64,000 bases of DNA from Phoebastria nigripes (lineage: Eukaryota > Chordata > Aves > Procellariiformes > Diomedeidae). Each line of letters starts with the position of its first letter. The stretch's first letter is position 1. The stretch spans positions 1,471,491-1,535,490 of the forward strand of contig JAYKAV010002766.1 of NCBI GenBank assembly GCA_035582835.1, in the 5' to 3' direction. A program made the translations under genes and the position numbers. Below, in pieces: positions 51,076 to 64,000 of the stretch. A model generated the notes under the pieces. It ran no database searches. It was not told the origin of the DNA and saw only the letters and a program-made list of their open reading frames with translations.

Positions 51076-51845
51076 AATGAGGACAGGGCGCTGCCGAGGC
51101 TGGCTGGAGGATTCCCCTGGGATCGCTCTGCCCACCGCCGAAACACAACCTTTTGCCAGGCAGCAAGTGAAGCCAGTCCTGCCCTGAGCCGTTATTTTCA
51201 ACCCCCCCGCCCCGGCCAGGGGATTTTCGTGTGCCGAACTCACAGCCGCAAATAAACCCCAGCTTCTTCCCCGCTCCGACAAACACCTGCACGGCGATGC
51301 TGAATTACAGCGATGCTGCATTACAGCCCTGCGTAACTCCCCAGCAGGTAAATGCTTCCTGCACCCTCAGCCCCAGCTGGGCAGGCTGTAGGGGCCTCGT
51401 CTGTAACTGCAAGTACAAATGAAATACCAATTTTTTTTTTTCTTCTTTCTTTTCTTTTTTTGATCTTCCGAAGTCTGGAAAATGAATTATGCATTTCCCC
51501 CCTAGCGCTGAACTATAAATTCTCCTTTTAGTGCTTGGAACATTTCTGAAGGAAAGAGGCATCCTGGCTGCTGNGCCCCCCCACCCCCCGAGATGCAAAA
51601 TCTCAGCTAAATAATACAAAAATATGTCATACTTGGTTTTTTTATTTAGGCGCAGATTTACTGTGGTTGCTGCTCACCTAACAGCCCCCTGTGATGGATT
51701 TTATATCACTCATCTGTTCAGATGAGGATGGGAAGCATTTGTACAATCTCAGCATCTGCCTAGGAGATAAAACCAAGCACATTTATCCCAAGGCCCCAGC
51801 GTAGCTCAAGACGACGCAGCGTAATCCACTGCAACTCAAGTCCCG
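51076..51845. other. Intergenic, no gene recognised
   Basis: Contains a T/C-rich tract (51,431-51,461) and a small AT-rich patch (51,600-51,660). No gene. Confidence 0.5.
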
Positions 51846-51849
51846 GGAA

Positions 51850-51932
51850 CCACTTCTGACTTTGCTACCAGCTCTCTGCATCCCTTTGGCAAGACCCTCA
51901 NGCTCCTCACTTTCCCAGCCTCCCAAATAACT
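51850..51932 (+). mobile_element. Possible MIR SINE fragment
   Basis: CTTCTGACTTTGCTACCAGC, then CTTTGGCAAGACCCTC, then CTCCTCACTTTCCCAGCC follow the order of the MIR core (TCTGGCTCTGCCACTAGC, TTGGGCAAGTCAC, GCCTCAGTTTCC). Diverged, hence low confidence. Confidence 0.4.
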
Positions 51933-53260
51933 CTAGTAACTTCTAAGGGCCTTTACTGCTCCCCAATCTGCCAAACCATGGCTTCAAAGGCTCTTTACCG
52001 TCAGTTTTTCCATTCCAACCTCTTCCAAGGTTTTCAAATCCCCCAGCCAAGAGCACCCAAAAGCCCAGGTGCAAAACCCTGGGCAGCTACAGAACTTTAG
52101 AAAGCTATCAAGCATGTTAAAACCATGCTCAGTTTTCCTAGTCTGGCCAGGTCAAGTTGTAAACGAGAGACTCGATGTCCAGGGAAGCCGAATCCTGTAG
52201 CTCCCACCATCTCTGAAAGAGTTAAAATGCTTGGCTGAGCTCTGGATCTCGTGGTGGAGCAGCGTTACCCGATTTTACGCATCTCTGACAGCCGAGGCCA
52301 CCTCACCGCCCTGCGAGGGAACACGCAAAGATGAGAAAAGCTGATCTGCGGCAGCCGTCCCACAGCTACTTTGTGATCTCCATCTCTATTGTTACAGCCC
52401 CAGCAGACTGAGAATTATTCCCAGTCTCAGAAAGCCATTTTATTTTAGTATTATTATTTTATCACTGTCAGCACACCAGAAAAGCCGATTGTTTCCGACC
52501 TTTAGGAGACAAGCCAAAGAGGGCGGCTGAGCAGTTTTCTGTAGGACATCCAGCTGTGATAATGCAATGAGGAAGGTTGAGNGCAGAGACTCAGCAATTT
52601 AGCCCTCCGGTGGGGTTGTCTTGTTGGAAGCGACACATTTGGGCAGAACCACCTCACTTGTGAAAGGACGCGGCAGCGGGCAGAGCCCGTGTCTGGATGC
52701 TAAAGCTGGTGAGGGGAAAGAGAAGTGTCTCAGGAACCGGACCGACAGCAGAGACACCAGCGCTTACCCACAGTACCCATCAGCTCGACAAGAACGGAGT
52801 CACACCGAGCCCAAAGCCAGCGCTTGTGCCTGCGGTGCCGTCCGATCGCGAGGTGAAGCCCACCGAGCGCTGCGGGCGGTTCAGTCCCGGAGGTGGAAAA
52901 ACTTGCATCTCAACCGGGAAACTCCATGTGCCAGGCTAAACGCCCGGCAGCGGGTCAAGCATCAAACCCCATCGCCGTTTCTCTGCGCATAATAATTTAT
53001 GATCCTGGTCTTGACACGCATTTTCAGGAACAGCCATTTGAATTAGGAAGAAAACAGATATTAACTCACTTTGACTATTAGGAAGAACCAAGATGAATTT
53101 ACTGAGTATTTTCCAAACATGATGCATCAGGGATACTCGCAGTGGGGGTAGTTTTGCAGCGATTCAGTAAGGGCATGGAAACAGCACCCAGCGGATGTGC
53201 TCCGGCCACAGCAAAGCATGTGTTTTGTTAACACAGAGCTGGTAATGAAATCTAGCAGAG
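51933..53260. other. Intergenic, no gene recognised
   Basis: AT-rich patch 52,435-52,470 (TTTTATTTTAGTATTATTAT). Moderately CpG-rich DNA at 52,660-52,970, then AT-rich 52,985-53,110. No gene recognised. Confidence 0.5.
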
Positions 53261-53415
53261 AGCCAGACCTGATCATGACTTAAATGTATTTGTCAACCCC
53301 TTTCAATAATGAAAGAAAATTAAAGGAAATTGCAACCCACTGCTGGGTATTCTCTTGAAAGAGAAAGGGAGCTAAATCAGCTGTAAATTATTCCTTGTGA
53401 ATTATTCCTTAGCTC
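53261..53415. promoter_or_regulatory. Putative enhancer-like element 23
   Basis: AT-rich with a direct repeat AATTATTCCTT at 53,386-53,396 and 53,400-53,410 (14-bp period) and CAATAATGAAAGAAAATTAA near 53,305. No coding potential. Confidence 0.3.
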
Positions 53416-55264
53416 TACTATTGCCTGGTCTGTGAACTAAGTTTTTGTTAGGCAAACGCAACTCGCCCGCAGGGGCTGCGGCTGCCCGGGGAAGGCAGGG
53501 CTGAAAGGCGGCTCCGCAGGGAGATTCGGCTGCATCTGCTCTGGGAGAAGCACTGGGAAGATCAGCTTTGACTCCAGTCCAGCGAAGTCCCTGCACAGTC
53601 ACGCAGGTGCTTCGACAGAGCTGTGAAAGCCATCGCTCCTTCTGCCTGGCTCGGCTGCANGCGTGGTCAGAGCCTGACTGCCAGCAGCGTCGTCTCCTGC
53701 ATCCTCCGGCGAGACCCGACGGCAGGAACCAACCTGCGCCTTTCATCCAGCTTCCCAAATACTCCGGCACTTCCCAGCAGCAAACACCCAAACAACGCAT
53801 TAGCTCTGTGCGAGAATTTCTGCTGGGTTTTTTTTTCAGGAATAGGTTTAAACTTCTCGTTTGTGGGAGATGAAGAGCGTGAGCAAGCCTGGAGAGAGTG
53901 ATGTACGAAGTGCGATCCTTACAATGGAATTTAAAAACTGGGGAGGAAAACTGGAACAATCTGAAGTCAATGTTACCTGAGTAATCAGGCAACATCAGGG
54001 CTGCAGTTTCTCTCACATGTAAGTGGTCATTAGACAGATACAACCCACAAAACCTTTTTCATCTCTCCGTATCTTACACAGGCTGATCAGGCCCGGAGCG
54101 GTGTACGGGCCCTGGGCAAGGGCTCCGCACAGGGACAGATTTCAGCTCCAGGGTCCAACTGAAATCCCCTTACAATCAATTGAAAGCTTTCCCTGGACTT
54201 TAAATTGTGTTAGTGACTCCCTTGGCAGTGTGATCAGATTTATCTCAGATCACTGTGGGAGGAAGCGAACTGCCCNGTGGGGCAGAGGAGGGTGGATGGG
54301 GGGCGGCTGCTGCTCAGCCACGGGCGCAGTGATGCTCATGGGCTACTCATTGCCGGGAGATCCCACCAGAGCCCCCAGCTTTTGGATCCCTGAACTGCTG
54401 GCTCATTTACGTAGGCTCAGGGGTTTCTCTCCCTTTCTCTCTCAAGCGGATGGACACAACATTTTTTCCCCTCTGTCCAAGAAGCTGCAGGTCTCCCTGG
54501 ATAAGCTGGCTTGGGGTAAATTCATCAAGAGCTTTAGCACCAAACTGTTTGACCCCAAACCTACACATGTTGTGAAACCACAAGTCGGCGGAGACAGGAC
54601 ACACTGTCCAGATTGTGACAGTCTGGTCTGGGATGGTAACCAGGATAGAGGCAAAGGTGAGGAAAAAGCACGTGGAGCGAGAGGCAGAGCCACAGCCTTG
54701 GCCAGTGAGAGCCGCTGCTCCAGCCGCCCCTGCACGGGATGGCCACGCGTGGCCTCTGTCCCACTGAAGTACCCGTGTCCCAGCCAGCCTCAGCCCTGAC
54801 ATCTGGCACATGGAGCCCACCCCCAGCCCTCCTCCAAGCCTCCGGCGCCCGCTCCTCGTTGCCGGCTGATTTACCTCTGCAGTTAATTATTCCAGCATTT
54901 CATTACTCACCTCACTTGGTATCTTCCTTTCTCCAGTGACAAATGCATTTCCAGGTGCTCTGTCGAGTGCTGTGGAGTGAAATCAGTGCCGTAATTCGCT
55001 CAGACAGCGGCACTGCCGGGGAGGCTCCCTCCTTCCTCCCAGCACGTCAGCCGTGGGGCGAGGAGGAAGAGCCTGCCCTGCCCAGGCACTTGCCCCGGTG
55101 CTCACGCAGCGGATGCTGATGGGGATACAGGCGTGCAACCACACGTCTACGGACCCCCAGAGCCAGCAACTTCTATCAATAAATCTATAAATATCTATAA
55201 ATAAATACCACCACAACCTCCTTGTGCAGAGCAAGGCTGGAGGCAGAACTACACAGGGGGCAGG
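53416..55264. other. Intergenic, no gene recognised
   Basis: GC-rich filler. A 258-residue open frame (54,023-54,799) carries an N and matches no family I recognise. A low-complexity ATCTATAAAT repeat lies near 55,172-55,208. Confidence 0.5.
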
Positions 55265-55520
55265 GTGGCTGCTTTATCTAATTGAAACAATTAGTTTAAA
55301 TATTTTCTTTCTTCAGTCGAAGTTCTGCCAAAAAGCAAAGGGAGCCAGAGCCGCGGGTGGATTGTACGTATGGGACACCCCAAAGAGTTAATCACTCATT
55401 TACAGAACATTGATATAAATTGCTGTTAATTAGCTCTGCAAATGCTTATTGTACTGGCTAAATTAGTACCTCTTGGAAGGGGTTAGACGTGCCAATGTAG
55501 TTTAAATGTTATTTATTTCT
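55265..55520. promoter_or_regulatory. Putative enhancer-like element 24 with homeodomain palindrome
   Basis: A perfect inverted repeat CTAATTG-AAA-CAATTAG (55,278-55,294) presents two facing homeodomain cores. Another TAATTA lies at 55,427-55,432, with GAGTTAATCACTC and CTAAATTAGTACC nearby. Bounded by GC-rich DNA. Confidence 0.43.
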
Positions 55521-58440
55521 CAGGGGACTGTCTACAGAGGGTTTGGGAGCCCCGAGAGATGGGAGGGCATCACAGCCCTCTCCCCCTGGGACATTTGCTT
55601 TTCCATGCACCTTCATCTTCTGTCCTTTCCTTCGTGACTGGCTGATTTAGGACGAGCGGCTGGAAAGGACCACGGGGTTATGTATGACACTGCCGGGCAT
55701 CAAGGCAGCGACCGGAGACCTGCCACACATTCATACCATGCCTAGTGCTATGGGACCCAGGGCTGAGCAGCCCCACGGTCCTCGTTTGCATGCTGAGAAC
55801 GCCAGCAAGAACCCCAGAGGATGTACCTTACGGAGGACACTAAACCCCTTTACAGAAGACTCCAGTGCCAAAACCCAGTAGCAATACAATGCTTGGAAAC
55901 TGAAGAATTACCACCTCTAACAGCAGCACTAAACACCCAAAAGCCATGAGCTGAGCCTGCAGCCAGGGCCAGCCGGTCTCCGACGGATCTAAACAAGGAG
56001 GCCACCCTTGTGAACTAGAAGCAGAAAGGACCAACAATAATCTACCAGCTCTGTGGAGCTCCAAGAGGTTGGGACGATCTTTCCTCCATCGGTGTCCTCT
56101 TAAATACAACAGGAACACTACCGCTGCCCCAAAATTCAAAGCAAAACACATCTCAGCCTCATCATGCCATGACCTGTACCAAACTCCAGCACAGCCCGAC
56201 ACGTGGCACAGTCTGCTGAAACCTCCCAAAAACACTCAGCTCCGTCCTACCGCCTTCCCTGCCGACCTTATTTCAAGTAAACCAGCTGAGGCCAGACAAG
56301 ATGGGAACAAANCCAAAAAGATAAGGTGTCTGTGATCTGGAAGAGACAAATAAAAGGCAACGTGAAAGCCACAGAGAGAGCATCAAACTCGCATCAGCAA
56401 AGCTGGCGTGGGCAGAGCAGAAGCAGCAGCAGGACATCAAAGACCATGTAACGCCCTTTATTTTAAAAACGAATTTTGTCAATTGGTGCCGAGACGCAAG
56501 CTAATTACAGTCAGTCATCGGCAAGGGGGAGAGAGGAGGCATTGAGCAGAGAAAGCAACCTAATATTAAAGCAAATTGGGGCATCCTGGAGCAGAAACGC
56601 TAGAGCGCAGGGCTTGGAGGGAGCGTGAGAAGATGGGGATGGGGGGGCTCTGCGGACCCCGTTACCCCACCTCCCACCACGCAGAGCTCCGCTCGCAGCC
56701 TCGCTCTGCGACGGGCATGGTTTTTCTGCCTCCCTCGACAGAGCTGACTAGGCCTGATAAAAACCTGCTGGGAAAGCAAAATAATCAATTCTGCCTACAG
56801 AGGGGAATTAGCTCAGTGTTCTGGGAGGGTGCAGTGACAGTAATTACTTCCTGGACCACGTGGACCTGGGCTTGAGCGAGGAGGCTGCTGCTGGCCCTGC
56901 CCCGGCAGCTGGGGAGGAACCGCCGCCTGCACGGATGAGGCGGAGAAGTGGGAACGTCTCACGTGGGAACTGCAATGACTCAACGAGCAGCTTTTTAACA
57001 TGGTCCTAAGGACTGATGGACTGCACCATTTTGGCAGAGGCATGGAGCTCTTTCTTCCAGGCTGATTACCACAGCAGTTAAACAACTAATTTGCTGTCTG
57101 GCTGCGCCTTTCTCTAGGGCTTGAACAGATTAAAGTTTTGCCCTGTTGCAGATGTCTCATTTTACAGCCTTAGCTTTTAAGCTCCAAAACATCTCACTTG
57201 GAGTCCCAGCCAGAGGAGGGGAGAAGGGACCGGAGGAGGACGGGGGCCCNGGGTTGTCACCCCGTGGTGTCACTCTAAGCAGCATCATTCCCACCTTCCT
57301 GACCTCAGGCGTGGAGGGAGCACTGGGCCACCGAGAGCTCCACGACCCTACCCGGCATGCCTGTTTCGGGCGTCGAGCTGCGCGGGGANGGCCGCGCGAT
57401 GCTTTATGCTCCCTTCTGACTATCATCAGAAGCTGATGCTTCCTATCTGGGCNGCAGCGAGGTGATGTCTGCCCTGCTCGGTAGAAGAAAGTGTTATACT
57501 TGAGCCAACGTTGCAGTAGGAAAACCACCGGCGCGGGAACCCCTACGGCAAAGCTTAATCCAGGTCGGAGCAAAATCATGTCGACAAACTCCACTGAGGA
57601 AACCAGAAATGAAAATGCGCCTATTTATCACTGAAAAATTCAGCAATCTCAGATACTCTCGGAAAGCATGACAGGAGACATGTAACATCATATTCAANGT
57701 CCCTTTCCAACTAGAAAATTCTCTGCCAAATTAATTTCCNACTTAAAAAGCAATGCTCAGCCCCAGACCTGGGTCAAGAGAGACATTACCAGCAGTTGGT
57801 CTCACTTTGGGCAGTTATGCTCTTTTTTTTTCAGTAGCAATGTTGAGAAATAAATCACAATTTCANGAGTTTTGTTTGTCTCTGAGGATCTTGTTTAAGT
57901 ACCTGTTTTCAAAGGGGCTCTGCTGATCTGCCGTGACAGAGGATCCGTGAGCTCCCTAGCAGACCAAGCGTCGACTCCTGGCTGGAGGGGTGGGACCGCA
58001 GCTGGAATAACATCACATCCCATTAGTGCAGAGCAAGCGAGAAGAGAGGAGGGCACCGAAGGGGACGGCAGACAGATGTCGGCTTGGTTTAGCTCCCTGC
58101 GGATGAGCCTGCTGCCGGCCATGCAGCGCAGACCGCATCCAGATCGGGGCTGTCTCCCCAGGGCACCGCGTGGCATGGGCTCCCTGGGGCAGGAGGGAAA
58201 AGCCTGGCGATGGGGAAAGGGGTTTGGTCTTGCCTGAGTCCTCCACTATTTACTGCTGCTGTGCCTTCGCGAGAGCCGGGACGTGCTTCCGAGCAGCTGG
58301 GGCACGAGGCCAAACGCGAGGGTCAGGAGCCTCCAGCCCGGGGGCGCAGGCTTGTCCCTGCCGTCCTCGCGCCCACATGTGCGCGTGTGCAGGTCGGCAT
58401 CCGGAGGATCCTAGAAGAAACCTTTGGCAGCTCATGAAAA
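55521..58440. other. Intergenic to CSMD2 3' end, no gene recognised
   Basis: Mixed to GC-rich. Small AT patches lie near 56,455-56,580 and 57,700-57,870. Composition changes sharply at about 58,440, where the CSMD2 3' UTR begins. Confidence 0.5.
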
Positions 58441-58483
58441 AGGCACCAGAAAAATGTAAGAAAAGCAATGCAAAAATTTATAT

Positions 58484-58489
58484 TTTATT
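58484..58489 (-). terminator. CSMD2 distal poly(A) signal AATAAA
   Basis: Plus-strand TTTATT reads AATAAA on the minus strand; it is followed by TTTTTGCATTGCTTTTC (T/GT-rich), a good downstream element. Confidence 0.55.
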
Positions 58490-58621
58490 TTAATTCAAAA
58501 ATTTAAAATAGCTTTCAAATTCAGTAAAGTATGCCTGGACACAATGGAAAGCCTCATATACAGAGACAGATAAATTAAATTGTATATACTGCAGACAAGC
58601 CAAGTGTATGTATAGATTACA

Positions 58622-58629
58622 TATTTACA
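58622..58629 (-). promoter_or_regulatory. Pumilio response element in CSMD2 3' UTR
   Basis: Minus strand TGTAAATA matches UGUANAUA exactly. It lies about 135 nt upstream of the distal poly(A) signal, a place where such sites often act in neuronal mRNAs. Confidence 0.35.
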
Positions 58630-58655
58630 CTTTTATGTAAACCATATTTATACAT

Positions 58656-58661
58656 TTTATT
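58656..58661 (-). terminator. CSMD2 alternative poly(A) signal AATAAA
   Basis: Minus-strand AATAAA in GTAATAAAATG; about 170 nt upstream of the distal signal. Confidence 0.4.
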
Positions 58662-58784
58662 ACATTTACAAAAAAAAGCTGATCTTCCACTACTGTTTAC
58701 TACAATAATGAAAAAACATTTACATTGTGTTTTAACTGTACAAACTTTTGATTCATAAAAATATATCTCTGTACAAAAGAGGGA

Positions 58785-58828
58785 TTTTTTTTTTCATTTT
58801 TTCTTTTTTTCTTTCTTTTTTTTTTTTN

Positions 58829-58908
<80 letters not shown>
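58785..58908 (-). repeat. Long T/A homopolymer tract in CSMD2 3' UTR
   Basis: Pure T from 58,816 to 58,908 (93 bases, one N at 58,828), preceded by T-rich DNA with a few C and A. On the CSMD2 sense strand it is an encoded poly(A). True length is uncertain because such tracts assemble badly. Confidence 0.85.
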
Positions 58909-58912
<4 letters not shown>

Positions 58913-59550
58913 ATAATGCAAGTCCTCTGGGCACAAGAATGGAGAATGTCATGTATCAGATCCCAGCCAGCTTGCAAAAAAATGGGACAACACCCCCTCC
59001 ACTTCCTTTGTTGCTTGGGCAACAGCAGAAAATGGTACTTCATAGGTTGAAAGCAGCAAGTCTTGTTTAAGTAGAGCCTCCCTTCTCCCTGCCTTGGTGC
59101 TAAAATATCTCGGGTTCATTTTACACACCTTGACACAAGCTTCTCCTGGCTATTCCATTGATTGAGCGGGATTCAGAAAGGTCTGAAAAGCAGACGTGGG
59201 CTCTGCTGTTGCTGCGTGCGTGTGTGCGTACATCCCTGCCCACTTTGCCCAGCCTGCTCGGTGCGTGCCCGGGGCTCGGCACCGGTCACAGCCGAGAGAG
59301 GTTTTTCTTGAGCTCAGTGACAGGAGGCTGAAAAGATTCAAGCTCTGCTGATGTGGGATACTGCGAGGTGTTCGAGTTTTGGGTACCAAACGAGGAGCCA
59401 GGATACTGCGATCGTTGGCACTAGAGCACCAGGGACCGCAAAATGGTGCTGCCTTCGGGGTCTGCTACGCAAGGGAGCGTGGTCCCTTGGCTGCGTTACG
59501 GGGGCTGGACAAAGGCCAGGAGAATGGGCTGGGGGTTTGGCCAAGGGCAC

Positions 59551-59594
59551 GAATCACAGAATAATTTAGGTTGGAAGGGACCCTTAGAATCAAG
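59551..59594 (-). mobile_element. CR1 LINE 3'-end fragment
   Basis: GAATCACAGAATAATTTAGG followed by TTGGAAGGGACCCTTAGAA is the reverse complement of the typical avian CR1 3' terminus (GGTCCCTTCCAACC...ATTCTGTGATTC). About 44 bp remain, in the same orientation as CSMD2. Confidence 0.75.
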
Positions 59595-60275
59595 TATGGG
59601 CCAGGAAAGCAGACCTGAAGGTAGGAACCAGCTGTCTACTTGCAGACGCAAGCAAAGGAACCAGGGGAATACCCTGGTCCTGTTACACCAGTGTACAGCG
59701 GAGGCAGCTCCCTGCCTTCACCCCAGCCGCTCAACTGATGAATTGGAGGGGAGACGGGCCTTGGCCCCAGACCCGAGGGCCACCGCAGCCCGGTCGGGGT
59801 CCCCTCTTCTCACCTACCCTTCAGCTTGCTCCAGGGTCCGTGTCCTGCAAGCTGGAGGCGCCCAGAGAGGGGCAGGCACCGCTGCCAGCCCGGCCTGGCT
59901 ACCCCCGGGAATTTAAGTCCCACAACCAGCTGGAAAGTGAAACCATCTCTGCCTGTCTGTGTACTTGGTGAGCTGGGAGCGCAGCTTGCTGCAGGACACG
60001 CTCTCCAACGGTCCAGCACTGGCCCTGAGCTACCTGTGTGCCCACCTCCATGCGGGCAGCACCTCGCTGACTTCTGCCCGTGTGGGATCAGGGCTCTGGC
60101 TCGGGCATGCGCTTGCACCCACCTCTCNGGAACAAATCAGAGCACCTTTGCATGCTTTGGGGAGCAGAGATGGCATTTTTTGGCAGGCTGGCTGTTCAGC
60201 AATTAGACTGTAGAACGCTGCTTACTCTAAGAGTGCTGAATAAGAGACAGAAGTAAAAGCAAAAATATGTATTTT

Positions 60276-60306
60276 TATATATACACACACGCGCACACAC
60301 ACACAG
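60276..60306. repeat. (TA)n(CA)n microsatellite
   Basis: Compound dinucleotide run with a CGCG interruption, in the CSMD2 3' UTR. Confidence 0.85.
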
Positions 60307-60633
60307 AGTAAAAGAATAAACAAAACAGAAAAAACCCTACCCTGTGGTTTTCATTAGACAAAACCTCAGCTGACATTAAGTAGGGCAAAGCCAGCGTTTC
60401 AATGCAAGCATGGATGCAAACACCACCCCATTTGTTTTAATTGTTTTCCCTTCAAGTCTTCTGTAAGAAGCAGCTGCTTCACTGACACATACTGCTCTAC
60501 ATCAGCCGTATTTCACTTGACTTACAGTTGGTAAAATGTCACTGTTGCGTTCCTTGACTCCAGCCTGGCCTAAGAAACAGCGACTCAAACCAAACAGACT
60601 AAACCCCTGAATCAACAAGAGCAGCTCTCCTCT

Positions 60634-60639
60634 TTATTA
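60634..60639 (-). terminator. CSMD2 proximal poly(A) signal AATAAA (candidate)
   Basis: Minus-strand AATAAA in CTAATAAAGAGG, 1.6 kb after the stop codon; a candidate short-UTR site. Confidence 0.35.
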
Positions 60640-62260
60640 GAGGAGTACAGTGTCATCACAAAAGCATCATTCTCTTATAAGGGAGGAAAAATGTCAAGCC
60701 GCCTTATCTGCTCTCATGAAAGCCAGGGCAACCTTTCTGCCCCTGGGAAATAAAGGCAACAGCTTTGGATAGAAATTAAAACTCTTATTGCATTGCCACT
60801 TGGAGGATCAATATGGAAAGGGCAAAGGCTTTTGAATGCTATTGGGGGGAAATCAGCATTTGTTAGAGTTCTTTTTAAAGAAGTTTTTGTCCCTGCGTGT
60901 CTGTCAGCAATTTCCTGATCAGGGTGTTTGGACACAGCTAAAATCGGCAGCTGCTGGGAGAGGGCCAGAGATGGGGGGACATTTCCTTACCAGCCCTGAG
61001 AGCTGCCTGAGAGGAACACGGGGCAGAAGAGACCCAGCAAGAATGCCCAAAGGAAAATTAAATACAGGGAAGAGGAGAAAAGCTTGCAGTTTTGCTTTTC
61101 TCATTGAAAAGGTCCCTTTTGAAAACTCTTCCTCCACAAAAGCCCTGGGTTAGAAAAAACAACAAAGAAATAACCCACAAAACCAAATAAAGACAAAGCA
61201 AGTACTCATCCTGTCCCATACTGGTATTTTCCATTAACCCCAGTCAGCACCTTGTGCAGTGCAACCTGCTTTTGCCTCTATGTTGTCCAAGCTCTTCCCA
61301 AAAGTGGGGGGCAGTTAGCGGGACCCCACATACCCCACTGCTCCCTCCAAGAACACGTAACCAAGGGCAGGTTGTAAAAGCCTTCCCATCACCTCGCCTC
61401 CCAGGTCCTCCACTTCCGCAGGTCTTGACGTCGGGCTGAGACCCACCGGCAGGGTGGGAGAGAGGAGCTGTGCCGGAGCAGACCTTTGGTTGGCTTCATT
61501 ATCCACGGCAGGATGGAGAGGGTGGGTGAGGACGACAGAGGACAACCCAGCAGTCTCTCAGGAGTTAACGCAAAGTCCAACAAGGTGTAGCAGCTTCTCC
61601 ACAGCCTCGACAAGGTTGGGAGGAGGGAGATGGGGAGGGAATGGATGAAGACTAGTGAGGTGAAACACAATCATCCACTACACACCGACCCCGGAGGAAT
61701 CTGGGACAATGGCAAAAGAAGGGACAGAGAGAAGGTAACAGTTTGTTATTACACACAGAAATGCTGGGGAAGCCTGCAATGGCTTCATTATCTCAAACTC
61801 AGAATGTTCCAGTCTAGAAGAACTCTTGAAGTCCATAGGGTGCTTTTGTTTGCAACACTAAGTTATTTCTCTGCGCCTGTGCAGTAAAACTTTTAAACTC
61901 CTTGCTTCACCCNCCTCTGATCACTGTGCAAAGCACCCTGTCTGGAGTCACACAGTGACTCATTTTTCCCTTCACCTGGTGACTGTTCTCACCACAGGGC
62001 TATTTGGATTTGCTTTGCCACTGGTCCCCAAGAGGTCCTGCCCCAACTGGCAGTGAGCACCTGACACTCAGAGAGAGGGATGCTGGTTTGGGTCTTGCCC
62101 TGGGCAGAGATGATCTCCTGGATAATCCGAACCGCTCTGGGTGCTCCTTTGAACCACTGCTTCGACCCAGCATTTTACAAGTGACAAACACGAGGAGAGC
62201 GGTGGCACTGTCCCACTATTGTGCTCCCTTTCTGCCCACTCACCGCAGAGGGGACGGGTG

Positions 62261-64000
<1,740 letters not shown>

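Larger units (their letters stand above)
58465..62260 (-). other. CSMD2: CSMD2 3' UTR (about 3.8 kb)
   Basis: Runs from the TAG (62,261-62,263) to the most distal AATAAA on the minus strand (58,484-58,489). The last 350 bp are strikingly AT-rich and contain a second AATAAA (58,656-58,661) and a Pumilio-type TGTAAATA (minus strand, 58,622-58,629). An upstream AATAAA (60,634-60,639) could give a 1.6-kb UTR. The interval includes a homopolymer tract, a CR1 scrap and a (TG)n/(TA)n microsatellite. The extent is inferred from signals and composition, not from transcripts. Confidence 0.55.

Noticed and set aside
54023..54799. 258-codon open frame with a CPDC-like motif
   Set aside because: A single short Cys motif and an N; no repeated zinc-finger pattern and no family recognised.
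58748..59050. Poly-Phe / poly-Lys frames
   Set aside because: Translation of the homopolymer tract in both directions.

Overview
The window looks like bird genomic DNA, probably from a small GC-rich chromosome. It has short-intron vertebrate genes, very few transposable elements, a 3'-end fragment of an avian CR1 LINE, and a solo retroviral LTR of a type I associate with neoavian birds. The assembly carries many isolated single Ns.

Layout. Positions 1-2,615 (+) hold the last seven exons of a fibril-associated collagen gene. I read it as COL9A2 (type IX collagen alpha-2): end of COL2, NC2, COL1 and NC1, with a stop at 2,613-2,615 and poly(A) signals at 2,833 and 2,929. Positions 58,465-64,000 (-) hold the 3' end of CSMD2. 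The two last coding exons (transmembrane helix and cytoplasmic tail) lie at 63,007-63,145 and 62,261-62,420, followed by a 3' UTR of about 3.8 kb reaching an AATAAA at 58,484-58,489. The two genes are convergent. In human both lie on 1p34-p35 but megabases apart, so their adjacency here supports the COL9A2 call (COL9A3 is on another human chromosome) and implies rearrangement in one lineage.

Between them is about 55 kb with no gene I can support. It is a mosaic of GC-rich filler and compact AT-rich islands of 100-560 bp that are dense in homeodomain-type TAATTA cores, octamer, E-box, AP-1, nuclear-receptor and TCF-like motifs, and several contain perfect inverted repeats. This is how conserved non-coding enhancer clusters look, but conservation cannot be tested from one sequence. 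The gap also holds one complete solo LTR (47,425-47,934) with a 5-bp target duplication, a few MIR-like fragments, an orphan CpG island (about 15,165-15,340), a strong G-quadruplex motif (32,181-32,223), and scattered simple repeats.

The two genes have unrelated roles (cartilage matrix; a neuronal CUB/sushi membrane protein). I found no new multi-gene system. The most interesting content is the enhancer-like archipelago, its hairpin-bearing elements, and the base context of the single Ns, which suggests masked CpG heterozygosity.
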